A stretch of 64,000 bases of DNA from Sacculina carcini (lineage: Eukaryota > Arthropoda > Thecostraca > Sacculinidae). Within the stretch, counting starts at the first letter, position 1. The number at the start of each line of letters is the position of its first letter. Positions 57,931 to 63,953 of this stretch are shown in pieces. The notes below the pieces were generated by a model. The model worked only from the letters and a program-made list of their open reading frames with translations. It did not search any database and was not told the DNA's origin. Position numbers and translations under genes: made by a program. The stretch is taken from assembly GCA_916048095.2 (NCBI GenBank), contig OU696592.1, positions 6,955,427 through 7,019,426 of the forward strand, written 5' to 3'.

Positions 57931-60090
57931 CAGTTGTAATTCTGATTCAGTACGTGTTGATTGGTCGTTATCAATGAGCCGTGTCATGTTTGTGTGTGTG
58001 GCAGGGTTTGAGTGAGACGGTGCCTGTGTTGGTCGACTTGGTGTGTGATGTTCCTGCTATGTGGACCAATTTGGCCGAGTTGGTGGCTCCTGTTCTGCTG
58101 CCTGTCTCATGCTCCTCGTCGACGGTGACAGATCCCAGTGGTCGCTGTGTCATCTCCCTGTCATCACTGGCGACCGCAGTGAAGCCGGCGGTTGAGGCTG
58201 GATGTGGCCAGGCTCTCACTAGAGCTCTCTTCCGTCGCGTGTTGAGTCTGCGCGGCGTGGCTGCACTGCGCGCCATCGTGCCTGTCAGTTTCCAGTGGTC
58301 CTCGCTACTAACTCGGGGCGAGCCTGCACAGCTACTAGCAGAGGTCAGATCGCGACACACATTGCTCTCTTGTGTTTGTCGTGTCTACGCCACTGGCTCC
58401 CAACCTTTTCTAGTTAGCGGCGATTAGATTTAGATTTTGTCAACAGTTCCCGGTACCCTCATAAGAAAATACATATTTAATATCTTTATATCATTATATC
58501 ATCGACATTTTGCATCGGTGTAACAACACATCCTGCTATTATAATACAAATATGCAATTTTCCCTGAATTTTGGCGGCTTCCTCATAAGATGTCACGGTA
58601 GGAATTCACTGGTCTATGTGTTGTGTGCAGTGGGACATGAAGTACCTGGTGGCCGGCGAGCGTGCGCCGTTATCGCCACAGTGTGCGGCACATTTGCCTC
58701 AGCGACTGCGCCACTTGATATCTGCTGTGAGCGAGCAGACGGTGGGCTGTGGTGATGACGCAGCTCTCAGCTCGTGGTTGAGTGAACAAGGTCTGATGCC
58801 AGACTCTGATGACCAACAGACTCAGGAGTATCAGTGTGCTCTCGCCACCGACTTGCTCTCTGCTCTCTGCTTCAACTGCGTGCTCACCAACAGTGGCTCA
58901 GGTGTGCTCACACTCTTACACACACACACACATAGGTTACACAGGTTAAATGCCTCAAGTGACAGCTGCTACACGGGAAGAAGCCGAAGCTTATGAGCAC
59001 ACAGGTGTGTCCCGTGCAGCTCGCTGTCACCACAGAACCAACCCTCTCCACGCTATGACGCCACAAGGACGGAAGACGTATTAGAGAGGGCCACCTCCCC
59101 AGAATGCATGACACAACACATGACTGATATCTGGTACCATCATTTACTGCTGGGTGCACAGGGACTGTTGGATTATAGAATTCGTCCAATGAAATTCTGC
59201 CCCGCCGGTATTCGAACAGTTCTACAGTTCAGTGATGTATGTTTGTGTTTGTGTGGCAGATAACTCGTACGTGGTTGATAGTGAGAGATTGGAGCGACAC
59301 GCTGGCCTGATGAAGAGGGCTATTAGTCCTGCGTCTTGTGTTACAACAGCAGCAGGAGCAGGAGAGCCGGGTCGCGAGGTGGCCGCTCTCAACAGTCTCA
59401 CTGGCCTCGTCAATCAACTGCGACATCCTCCCAGTTAGTAGCGCTGTTCATCACGTATCATCACGAGCTCAACTCATATTTGTCCTCCTGTTGCTCAGTT
59501 CAACATGCTAATTGTATCAAGCAAGTGTCAGCATTGCACTTAAAGAAAATGAACCCTCGTAGGATCTGGTTGATGCGCCTAATATCACACACACACACAC
59601 ACACGAAATGATTGAAGACAAGGCTTAATACATTGATTCAGTGCAGAATCTCAACATGGCCGTTGATCCTGGGAGATATAAATACCCTCGACAAATATGC
59701 TGGGTTATGAATCTGCTGTTATACCCGCCGATAATTCTGCTGAGTTCGGTTCATAATATGGACATAATATGAAAAACCAGCACAGCAAACAATATCAATA
59801 CACGAACAATATGAAGAATTATACATGTGAAAGTCACGTGTATATATGTAGTGAAGTAATGTTACCCTATCACGTGTGTGTGTGTGTGTGCAGATTTACT
59901 GGACGGGTTGTTTCGCGGCTTGTACGATTGTGACGTTATTGGCGAGGGTTCATTTGTGGCGTGGCGAGATGACACTCACGTACAGGTGGAGGGCAAGGGG
60001 TCGGCCGTGGCGTCCGTGCATCGCTTCTTCAACGAGCTGCTGCAACAGCAGGATGAGGGGGGCGCGACTGCCCCCTCACTCCCCCACTGA
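25553..60090 (+). CDS. eIF4G: Eukaryotic translation initiation factor 4 gamma (eIF4G), whole gene span (spliced)
   Basis: This is the scaffold of the cap-binding complex eIF4F. It links eIF4E, eIF4A and eIF3 so that the 40S subunit is recruited to mRNA in the cytoplasm. Sixteen exons with the upstream start sum to 5,085 nt, a continuous frame of 1,694 codons plus stop, close to the animal family size (about 1,600). Order: Pro/Gln-rich N-terminus (1-256), a block NPDTGVELDI near 300 resembling the conserved eIF4G 'DPNxGxDI' segment, acidic region (356-665), divergent eIF4E-binding motif (Y678), MIF4G (about 775-1045), Ser/Gly/Ala-rich linker (about 1065-1290), MA3 (about 1297-1430) and W2 (about 1500-1690). 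Every junction fits in phase. Exon entries follow separately. Confidence 0.93.
26303..30075. repeat. 22-bp minisatellite (about 160 copies) derived from an hAT MITE end
   Basis: The left part (26303-26510) starts CAGTGGTTCTCAACCTTTT, a typical hAT terminal repeat. The interior then reaches CACCTTAAGAACCAGTG, and that end-like 15-mer plus a 7-bp spacer (TTTCACT, TTTCACC or TTGCACC) is repeated to about 30050. The block closes with GGTTAAGAAACTGTGCACTG (30056-30075), a degenerate complement of the left end. Unit variants include AGTAACC, ATTAACC, ATGAACC and CATTGTT. No matching 8-bp target duplication is visible. Confidence 0.88.
30530..30612 (-). mobile_element. tRNA-like sequence, probable SINE head
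   Basis: The minus strand has TATCGGCTCGGTGGTTTGTG (A-box-like) and, 35 bp on, GGTTCGAACC (perfect B box). The acceptor stem does not pair, so it is not a working tRNA. No body or tail was recognised. Confidence 0.35.
30640..31100. repeat. Alternating (TG)n and (CA)n tracts
   Basis: TG runs at about 30642, 30818 and 31078 alternate with CA runs at about 30698, 30897 and 31028. Neighbouring tracts are mutually complementary and could pair in RNA or DNA. Confidence 0.85.
31193..31484 (-). mobile_element. hAT-type MITE, complete, 276 bp
   Basis: The element 31201-31476 runs from CAGTGGCTGCGCTAAGGGGG to GGGGCCTCCACTG. It is flanked by TGTGATTG (31193-31200) and TGTGATTA (31477-31484), an 8-bp duplication with one mismatch. 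It matches the interrupted copy at 10902-11487. Confidence 0.85.
31723..31790 (+). mobile_element. 3'-terminal hairpin tail of an L2-like element
   Basis: AGCGCCTTAGAGACC ... GGTGTAGGGCGCTATATAAA and a (TAATG)n tail form the same hairpin-plus-microsatellite end as the longer elements. Only about 65 bp of element is present. Confidence 0.7.
32329..32611. mobile_element. hAT-type MITE
   Basis: The left end CAGGCATTCTTAACCTGGGG and the right end GGTTGAGAACCACTG are inverted and resemble the 48107 element. The flanks do not give a convincing 8-bp duplication. Confidence 0.6.
34219..34270 (+). CDS. eIF4G: eIF4G start exon B (or phase-1 cassette exon)
   Basis: It encodes MPSAQYGYAPASIGYYAG from an ATG in context CTACCATGC. 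The donor GCAG|GTATGT leaves phase 1, so it can join 41576 in frame. A possible acceptor (GGTGGTGCAAG, exon from 34193) would also keep phase 1 and the same frame, making a 78-nt cassette; the sequence cannot decide. Confidence 0.65.
34382..36833 (-). mobile_element. Tigger/pogo-type DNA transposon, complete ends, dead transposase
   Basis: The ends CAGTGGAACCTCGACATACG (from 34384) and the exact complement CGTATGTCGAGGTTCCACTG (to 36831) are flanked by TA on both sides (34382-34383, 36832-36833), the duplication expected for Tc1/mariner/pogo elements. CTCGTAT motifs recur just inside both ends. The element is 2,448 bp and lies in an eIF4G intron opposite to the gene. Confidence 0.93.
34690..36414 (-). 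pseudogene. Tigger-like transposase (DDE_1, CENP-B-type), broken
   Basis: The catalytic core is clear: VFNCDETGLFWKKMP (first Asp), LKCLLVLDNAPAHPHG (second Asp) and LQPMDQQVISNFKK (third Asp). The CENP-B-like DNA-binding region lies upstream (FKASHGWFEKFKKRKGIHSV). Damage on the minus strand: the first helix-turn-helix is interrupted by stops and a short duplication near 36300; a frameshift lies near 35635; an in-frame TGA lies near 35243; and another frameshift lies just upstream of 35103. The open frames 36289-35612, 35639-35244 and 35103-34690 are the pieces. It can no longer make transposase. Confidence 0.93.
36834..38105 (+). promoter_or_regulatory. eIF4G intron / possible promoter of start exon C
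   Basis: The first part is AT-rich with nothing recognised. From about 37440 it becomes GC-richer and contains CGCCGCCATTTTG (about 37560-37572), the YY1-type motif common near animal transcription starts, about 540 bp upstream of the ATG at 38106. Promoter activity is inferred. Confidence 0.4.
38106..38190 (+). CDS. eIF4G: eIF4G start exon C (or phase-1 cassette exon)
   Basis: It encodes MLRPHRHNTAATPVVYPNQY followed by VHQPAYYQG. The donor CAGG|GTAAGC is strong and leaves phase 1, joining 41576. Like exons A and B it ends in a Tyr-rich stretch. An acceptor-like TTTTTGTGAG (exon from 38098) would also keep phase. Confidence 0.7.
39284..40395 (+). pseudogene. Mariner-type transposase, degenerate
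   Basis: The N-terminus MDAPCKTECRFYVFMRSKLG runs to an in-frame TAA near 39420. The conserved paired-type region continues (EDDPRSGRPSTSRTEKNISV, then SYGSIHSIIHEDL). The catalytic blocks are VTGEEKFYLFQVPHKK (first Asp replaced by Glu), HHDNASVTLP (second Asp) and HPPYTPDLALCDFWLFP (third Asp, mariner D34D spacing). Several frameshifts separate these blocks, for example near 39825 and 40075. The element is inactive and old; I could not identify its terminal repeats. Confidence 0.9.
40396..41575 (+). other. eIF4G intron upstream of exon 2
   Basis: No gene or element recognised. It contains TG/CA tracts (40633, 40776, 41030) and a long TG run directly at the acceptor (41536-41570). Confidence 0.5.
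41576..41719 (+). CDS. eIF4G: eIF4G exon 2
   Basis: It encodes APDNAQHSTGGYYPQPVLLP and then MFQGPPPPPPQQQQQPQQSS. It enters in phase 1 after a TG run ending CTTAG and leaves in phase 1 at AGAC|GTCAGT. It is the common exon joined by start exons A, B and C. Confidence 0.8.
42121..42458 (+). CDS. eIF4G: eIF4G exon 3
   Basis: Pro/Ala/Gln-rich: DMSAASSVYPSTAAPLRPPL and, further on, NLHLPPPTGPPTGQPAPPQH. It enters in phase 1 and leaves in phase 0 (GCTCAG|GTACTG). The acceptor follows TGTGTGTG and a G run. Confidence 0.8.
42778..42819 (+). CDS. eIF4G: eIF4G exon 4 (14 codons)
   Basis: Short exon NPQYVVVMTPPGAP, phase 0 to phase 0. The acceptor is TTTGTGAACAG and the donor ACCG|GTAAGA. Being symmetric it could be skipped without a frame change. 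Confidence 0.72.
42820..45306 (+). other. eIF4G intron, no gene seen
   Basis: 43850-44870 is extremely A/T-rich with recurring GTTTTT and AAAACA motifs; I recognise no element. A palindrome CCACCCTAGGGTGG lies near 43045. The final 250 bp, GC-richer, may act as a promoter for start exon D. Confidence 0.5.
45307..45357 (+). CDS. eIF4G: eIF4G start exon D (short-isoform start)
   Basis: ATG in context TTTACAATGG encodes MDRAAYNRPPPWSHTYQ. The donor CAA|GTGAGA leaves phase 0, exactly the phase needed by the exon at 45454. As an internal exon from 42819 it would meet a stop, and an in-frame TGA lies upstream (45277), so a separate first exon is the simplest reading. The predicted isoform is 1,488 residues and lacks the first 223. 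Confidence 0.7.
45454..45553 (+). CDS. eIF4G: eIF4G exon 5
   Basis: HPGPAAAIPPSPYTAVPSTF and PAHYNPAQFAGQS. It enters in phase 0 and leaves in phase 1 (TCAG|GTGAGC). It is shared by all predicted isoforms. Confidence 0.82.
46196..46400 (+). repeat. Dispersed repeat, copy 1 (unclassified)
   Basis: It shares CCGATAATTCTGCTGAGTTC and flanking sequence with 59655-59825 in the same orientation, both in eIF4G introns. C-rich runs (CCCCCCCCCCGATAA) precede the core. No ends or coding recognised. Confidence 0.6.
47225..47520 (+). CDS. eIF4G: eIF4G exon 6
   Basis: GMFPGSAAATAAGALWQPGP and later RRVAIVNPDTGVELDIAAA, the latter resembling the conserved block found upstream of the eIF4E site in animal eIF4G. 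Phase 1 in, phase 0 out (GCAGAG|GTAACT). An internal GTGAGT at 47341 could give a shorter alternative exon ending HATK. Confidence 0.82.
47639..48059 (+). CDS. eIF4G: eIF4G exon 7
   Basis: GVEVRQQFAERVSRLAADSS followed by a strongly acidic, Ser/Thr-rich region (HECEEEEQNGEVAATPSH). Phase 0 in, phase 1 out (CAAG|GTAACA). Confidence 0.85.
48099..48399. mobile_element. hAT-type MITE, 285 bp
   Basis: The element 48107-48391 has ends CAAGTGTTCTTAACC and GGTTGAGAACCACTG. The flanks TGCTAGCA and TGTTAGTA form an 8-bp duplication with two C/T changes. It lies 48 bp after an eIF4G donor. Confidence 0.75.
48400..50659 (+). other. eIF4G intron 7, remainder
   Basis: Unique-looking sequence with several TG and CA tracts (48842, 49328, 49390, 50143) and no recognisable gene or exon. 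Confidence 0.5.
50660..51169 (+). CDS. eIF4G: eIF4G exon 8
   Basis: Low-complexity acidic/Pro/Thr region: GASTSQQQQSGSRRSGRQKM, AFIDDRSCSDAAVTTTPPPP and EALEDGEIRDDVDDTTEAAV. Phase 1 in (GTGTAG acceptor), phase 1 out (GATTG|GTGAGA). It is markedly GC-richer than its introns. Confidence 0.87.
51210..51240 (+). mobile_element. Isolated hAT-type terminal repeat
   Basis: CAGTGGTTCTCAACC lies 40 bp after the exon 8 donor. No matching right end was found, so this is probably a relic. Confidence 0.3.
51650..55100. repeat. Minisatellite TTTCTACGTGCCCCATG(TG)n with 1,668-bp higher-order repeat
   Basis: Units consist of a constant 17-mer TTTCTACGTGCCCCATG and a TG run of variable length. The pattern of run lengths and rare variants (CCCCGTG, ACTTACCCC, TTTATACG) in 51713-53380 recurs at 53381-55048, with a partial third start at 55049. 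I saw no difference between the two blocks. All three plus-strand frames are open over more than 3 kb, giving Cys/Val-rich translations of 1,167-1,275 residues; these are artefacts. The array occupies eIF4G intron 8 and ends directly at the exon 9 acceptor. Confidence 0.97.
55108..55331 (+). CDS. eIF4G: eIF4G exon 9 with divergent eIF4E-binding motif
   Basis: AAIRAIGGSKRSYSREEMET with LQRHPLSHQRPLRLPDLPN. The position, basic residues ahead and YSREE start fit the eIF4E-binding site (family YxxxxLphi), but Leu is Met and the hydrophobic residue is Glu. Phase 1 in (TG run then CGAACAG), phase 0 out (GCAAG|GTCAGC). Confidence 0.88.
55518..55919 (+). CDS. eIF4G: eIF4G exon 10: start of MIF4G domain
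   Basis: LYRGGRGSQQGRRDLGMIQP, then RRVEISLNRDVKLQSAENAW and LNKITPSNVYKLIDEIKELK, the first HEAT-like helices of the eIF4A/eIF3/RNA-binding MIF4G domain. Phase 0 in and out. Confidence 0.93.
56184..57491 (+). CDS. eIF4G: eIF4G exon 11: rest of MIF4G, linker and start of MA3
   Basis: 436 codons. MIF4G continues with LLTKCQREFEKDKTLELNKD, LRFIGELYKLDLLTDRIMQL and RVRFMMEDLVELRANKWVSK. The linker of about 225 residues is Ser/Gly/Ala-rich (for example SSPGGAALRVGAGSMSASVG). The 3' end MAVKIPNMINELVQHGDFE starts the MA3 domain, which binds eIF4A. Phase 0 in and out (TTCGAG|GTGATT). Codon usage is very GC-rich. Confidence 0.94.
57618..57791 (+). CDS. eIF4G: eIF4G exon 12: MA3 domain
   Basis: ESVGDCLRELHDKTVLMFIE and HMAGALHQQLLERNIITSQQ. 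Phase 0 in and out (TAGCC|GTCAGT). The acceptor is (TG)n-TTTGTAG. Confidence 0.92.
58005..58343 (+). CDS. eIF4G: eIF4G exon 13: end of MA3
   Basis: GLSETVPVLVDLVCDVPAMW and TNLAELVAPVLLPVSCSSST; the last helices of MA3 and a linker to W2. Phase 0 in and out (GAG|GTCAGA). Confidence 0.92.
58383..58619. mobile_element. hAT-type MITE, 221 bp, abutting an acceptor
   Basis: The element 58391-58611 runs from CACTGGCTCCCAACCTTTTC to GGTAGGAATTCACTG. The flanks GTCTACGC and GTCTATGT form an 8-bp duplication with two C/T changes. Its right end is 19 nt from the exon 14 acceptor, so the branch point probably lies inside it. Confidence 0.65.
58631..58901 (+). CDS. eIF4G: eIF4G exon 14: start of W2 region
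   Basis: WDMKYLVAGERAPLSPQCAA and QEYQCALATDLLSALCFNCV. Phase 0 in, phase 1 out (TCAG|GTGTGC). The W2 domain is the MNK kinase docking site in animal eIF4G. Confidence 0.9.
58942..59218 (-). mobile_element. tRNA-Val-derived SINE, 5'-truncated copy
   Basis: The minus strand matches 11125-11395: only the end of the tRNA head remains (GTTCGAATACCGGCGGGGCA), then the body, ending GAGGCATTTAACC. It sits in intron 14 opposite to eIF4G. Confidence 0.88.
59260..59433 (+). CDS. eIF4G: eIF4G exon 15
   Basis: DNSYVVDSERLERHAGLMKR and VAALNSLTGLVNQLRHPP. Phase 1 in and out (CCCA|GTTAGT). The acceptor follows TTTGTGTTTGTGTGGCAG. Confidence 0.85.
59655..59825 (+). repeat. Dispersed repeat, copy 2 (unclassified)
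   Basis: It contains CCGATAATTCTGCTGAGTTC as at 46196-46400, with recognisable similarity on both sides. Confidence 0.6.
59894..60090 (+). CDS. eIF4G: eIF4G exon 16: end of W2 domain and stop
   Basis: NLLDGLFRGLYDCDVIGEGS, FVAWRDDTHVQVEGKGSAVA and SVHRFFNELLQQQDEGG, matching the W2 end of eIF4G/eIF2B-epsilon/eIF5 proteins (LYDxDVIxExxFxxW, EGKGxA). The stop is TGA at 60088. Phase 1 in. Confidence 0.93.
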
Positions 60091-60640
60091 CTCGCCCCAC
60101 CGTGTGTGTGTATGTGTGCGATTGTTGATAGCAAATGATTTGTTTATAATGACCGCTGATGTGTTGTGATACTGTGTGTTATTTCACGTGTGTTCGTGTG
60201 TCGTGTACTCACGCCCGTGTGTGTGTTTTTGTTTATTTGTTTGTTGTGTTTGTTTGTTGGACAATTAACTGTGTGTGTGTGTGTGTGTATATGTACAGCT
60301 TTGTGGTTCCGGGGTTATTGTGTGCGCTTGTGCGTACCTGTGTGTGTGCTTGTGTGTATGTGTAACACACACACACAAACAGGCAGGTACATCTAGGACA
60401 TTGGAGCGTCTTTGTAATTAACTGTTGGCTTGACGCTTGTGAGTGAGTGTGTGAGTGTGAGAGTCAATTCTGCAACCGGGTTATTTGTGTATATTCTCCG
60501 CTATGTTGAGCGCGATGCTCGTGCACGCTCGTAGTGTATCATATCGGCGGGCTCGTGCTCCAATCACTATCGGTCTGCTTTATATATATTTAGGTAATCT
60601 ATAATTTTATAAATAAAAGTTGTAAAATTCTGTTGTTTTC
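60091..60640 (+). terminator. eIF4G 3' UTR with poly(A) signal
   Basis: AATAAA at 60612-60617 is followed by a GT-rich stretch (CTGTTGTTTTCTTGTCGG), a typical cleavage context. The UTR contains TG tracts near 60268 and 60340. Confidence 0.7.
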
Positions 60641-60949
60641 TTGTCGGTTTGTGGATTGAATGAGCATAGCAAGGTTTCACTGCTGGATGGCGGGTTAAAA
60701 TAAGTTTCGCTGTCTTAACTATTACACTGGTCAACGCGATTTTCTGGCAAAAAGTTTTAACTAGACTAATTCTGACCAAATTTGGGCTGTTGATTACGAA
60801 AATGAACTCAGATCACATTTGAGCTATATCAGTATATATTTTTATGAGAATTACTCATCAGTCTATATATCGAAGGTGTCATGATCAAAGTAAATGAGTT
60901 TGGTAATATATTTTGCGTATCCATAGTGGAGAAATATCAGTCTACAAAT

Positions 60950-61344
60950 TCATGCACAATAAGTAAAATACAGTGACAAAATTCGGATATAAAACAAAAA
61001 TATATATGTACGATATGTATATAGACATGATTTCGAAGTTCCAGTAATTTGCCGTCATATGTGAGCCTTTGCATCGATCTCCCATTGTTTTAATGTCCTG
61101 ATGAAGCCGTTCTCCTTTTTCCTCGCTCACAATCCGAAAGATCTCCGCAAAATTGTTCAAATAGTTGTGTAAATAGTAAATCTTGATACTCATACTACGC
61201 GCAAGCTCAATAGTAGCTCTTCCACGATATCTTCGTAGTTCTCTGCTTTCATATTATCTAAGAAATTCTGCACCACATGATATGTAATAAGGCTCTTCTG
61301 TCTCATTAATCGATTTGATATAGTTCTGATCCCTCATAAGTGTT
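60950..61344 (-). pseudogene. Degenerate ORF with 'GERxHQDI' motif, interrupted by an LTR element
   Basis: On the minus strand a broken frame gives LMRDQNYIKSINETEE, HVVQNFLDNMKAENYEDIVE, then MSIKIYYLHNYLNNFAEIFR and EEKGERLHQDIKTMGDRCKG. I recognise the pattern (SxKxHxLxxHLxxF, GERFHQDI, YQGxW) from a widespread invertebrate protein family of unknown function, probably transposon-associated. Upstream sequence continues in frame at 62597-62650 (LSEEKKNAGILYELQIRTLM), on the other side of the LTR element. It has frame disruptions and no start. Confidence 0.6.
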
Positions 61345-61626
61345 TGTAAAAGCAGACATAAGGAACAAAAACAAGATGTATTAAAAGACGGGCGCGCGGG
61401 GGCATTGCAATGCCCCCGCGCGCCCACAAGACACCGCACACCGACACACCCTCCACGACGCTCACACACCGACTCCCAGAAAACATGACGCCACCACGTG
61501 GCACGCGCAGTCAGCAAACCGGACAATCCATCATTCAAACGCACGCTCATATACACATACAGCACCTTCACTCACGCTCATACAAAATAGTCATTCATAC
61601 ACAATATCCAGTACTAATCTATCACA
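61345..61626 (-). repeat. 3' LTR of the TRIM-like element
   Basis: It contains a perfect 36-bp palindrome at 61390-61425, half-site GGGCGCGCGGGGGCATTG, next to TATTAAAAG. Confidence 0.88.
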
Positions 61627-62308
61627 TCTCCCCCTGTTTCTCAGGAAACAAAACTGAAAATACAAGCCGAAAAATGAACGCGGAATAAAAATAAACGAGG
61701 AATAAACAGGACGAAGACTTCCGACTCCACGACCTCCAGCAGGCGCGCACCATGACTGCGGCGAAGCACAACACGGCTGGCCCCAGCGTCGACCGCGCTC
61801 CCGCTTCCGCTCGTGCTCTTCAGTGCTCCGCCGCAGCCTGCCGTCCTCTTCATCACCGGCTGCCGCGACAGGGCACAACACCTCGACCCCAGTGCTCTTC
61901 AGCACCCTGCCGCAGCTAGCCGAGACCGCCGTCCACACAGACCACGTCGTCTCGCTTTTCTTTCTTCCAGATACCCGGCTTCAGCAGCTCTCACTCCACC
62001 AGCCCTCCAGCACCAGCAGCTTCCACCGCCAGCTCAGCGACGTGTCCAGCTCCAATACGGACGGAGTGAGCATGATCCGCCACAGCTTCCCCGCTGCCTC
62101 CAGCCGGCATCATGCTTCACCGCCGTCCCTACAACACGCTCCTGACACGCCACTGAGAACCTCCACTGCTGCTGTCCTCCCCTGGTACTGAAAGCATCAC
62201 CACTGCTGCTGAAGCCGGAACCAAATTTTCAACGAATTCAAATTTCACCAAAACTTCATTCAAACCGAAATGAAATAGCCGAAATGGCTTGTTACAGGCC
62301 GGTTAGCT

Positions 62309-62591
62309 TGTAAAAGCAGACATAAGGAACAAAAACAAGATGTATTAAAAGACGGGCGCGCGGGGGCATTGCAATGCCCCACGCGCGCCCACAAGACACC
62401 GCACACCGACACACCCTCCACGACGTTCACACACCGACTCCCAGAAAACATGACGCCACCACGTGGCACGCGCAGTCAGCAAACCGAACAATCCACCATT
62501 CAAACGCACACTCATATACACATACAGCACCTTCACTCACGCTCATACAAAATAGTCATTCATACACAATATCCGGTACTAATCTATCACA
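62309..62591 (-). repeat. 5' LTR of the TRIM-like element
   Basis: Same sequence as the 3' LTR with a handful of substitutions. The palindrome (62354-62390) has one extra A near its centre-right. Confidence 0.88.
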
Positions 62592-62647
62592 GTGTTCTAA
62601 TTTGAAGTTCATATAATATTCCAGCATTTTTCTTCTCTTCACTAAGG

Positions 62648-63540
62648 TCACTCTACTGAATCTGTACTTATTTCCTTGTGTAATGACACCCTTTCACACT
62701 TCTCCTACCGTCAATCTGTCCTCTTGGTATTACTTGATCTGTCCTAGGCTTTTGATCTTGTTAGTCACCCTATTATTATTCGTGATCTTTCCTGTTTGGG
62801 TCTATCTTCTTCCGCCCTTTCTCTTCTGAAATCTTACCTCACTGATCGTACTTACTCAGTTGACTTCAATTCCTCTACCTCTGCTCACTTCCCTCTTCGA
62901 TCTGGTGTTCCCCAAGGTTCCGTCCTTGGCCCACTATTATTTAATCTTTATATGTCTTCTCTTTGCCCTGTTCTTCGAAAACATTCCATTACTTTCAAAA
63001 TCTATGCCGATGACATCCAATTCCTCATTCCTGTCACTCCTGATACTCCCTCCTTTCTCTCTGATATACTTTCTGAAATTTCCTCATGGGCCGCCTCTCG
63101 GCAGTTGTACTTGAATACTTCTAAGTCTGAGTTCATCGTCCTCCATCCACCTCGTATTTCACCTCCTCTTCTCCCATTTCCTATCTCAACTGCTGTTCGC
63201 AATCTCGGCTCTATCTTTGTCTCTTCGCTCTCCTGCTTTGACAATATCGTTTCTGTCGCCCGCACTTGTCGTCTTATTCTGCGCTCTCTCTACCCTATTC
63301 GTCCCTATCTTGATAAAAATTCCGCCATCACTCTTCTTCATACTCTCATTTTCCCCAGGTTAGACTACTGCAACTCGCTTTACTTTAGTGCTCCTCGTTC
63401 TCATCTCTTAATCCTTCAGCGTGTGATCAACCAATCTTGTCGATTTGTCTTTCATCCTACCTTTTCTCGCCACACGTCTCACCTACTTTTTCAACTCCAC
63501 TGGCTTCCTATCATCCCACGAATTCATTTTCGCCTTTGCT
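62648..63540 (+). mobile_element. L2-like retrotransposon fragment, 5'-truncated and broken by an LTR
   Basis: RT blocks: HSTESVLISL-like start, VLLVLLDLS then an in-frame TAG before AFDLVSHP, SGVPQGSVLGPLLFNLYMSS, catalytic IYADDIQFLI and RLDYCNSLYFSAPRS. The open frame 62796-63545 ends RIHFRLCL, where the TAA is supplied by the inserted LTR. The lost 3' part is represented by the copy at 12025-12800. The copy at 1-776 overlaps it with two differences in about 186 bp. Confidence 0.9.
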
Positions 63541-63953
63541 TGTAACACGCAGCTTGCAATGGATGAACTCGATTATATTTCAATACAACCGGTAACACTC
63601 ACAAGAACACACCAAACACTCCCACTCGCACAACACACATATCTCGACTCCCCTCACTTCATGATACAGTACGCGAAACCACATCAGGTGTCATCTTGCA
63701 CGCACACACTCAACAACTCTCATACTCATACACACACGCTCTGCATATCACTGACATCTCGCACCGACAGTGTAACCCGAGCTGCATCAGCATTCCAGGA
63801 CCCGTTGCAAAAGCACTGCTTCAGTCTTGCACACACGCACATACATACATACACACATACATACATGCATACACACATACATACATGCATACACACATAC
63901 ATATATATATATACACAGCATATAACAAGTTATAAACGAACAATACAACTACA
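63541..63953 (-). mobile_element. 3' LTR of an LTR retrotransposon that continues past the right edge
   Basis: On the minus strand it starts TGTAGTTG and ends GTGTTACA, the TG...CA form of LTRs. Directly before it, at 63954-63962, is the purine tract AAGGGGGGA. The LTR begins exactly where the L2-like RT is broken. The interior contains (CATA)n and (TA)n runs at 63830-63915. The second LTR is not in the window, so this is inferred from the TG...CA ends, the purine tract and the clean break. Confidence 0.7.

Larger units (their letters stand above)
61340..62596 (-). mobile_element. TRIM-like non-autonomous LTR retrotransposon
   Basis: Two direct repeats, 61345-61626 (282 bp) and 62309-62591 (283 bp), differ at only a few sites. 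They are flanked by GTGTT on both sides (61340-61344, 62592-62596), a 5-bp target duplication. On the minus strand the LTR runs TGTGATAG...TTTTACA. A purine tract GAAACAGGGGGAGA precedes the left (3') LTR, fixing the orientation. The internal part is only 682 bp and encodes no gag or pol; its longest frames (up to 122 codons) have no recognisable domain. I find no clear primer-binding site. Confidence 0.88.
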
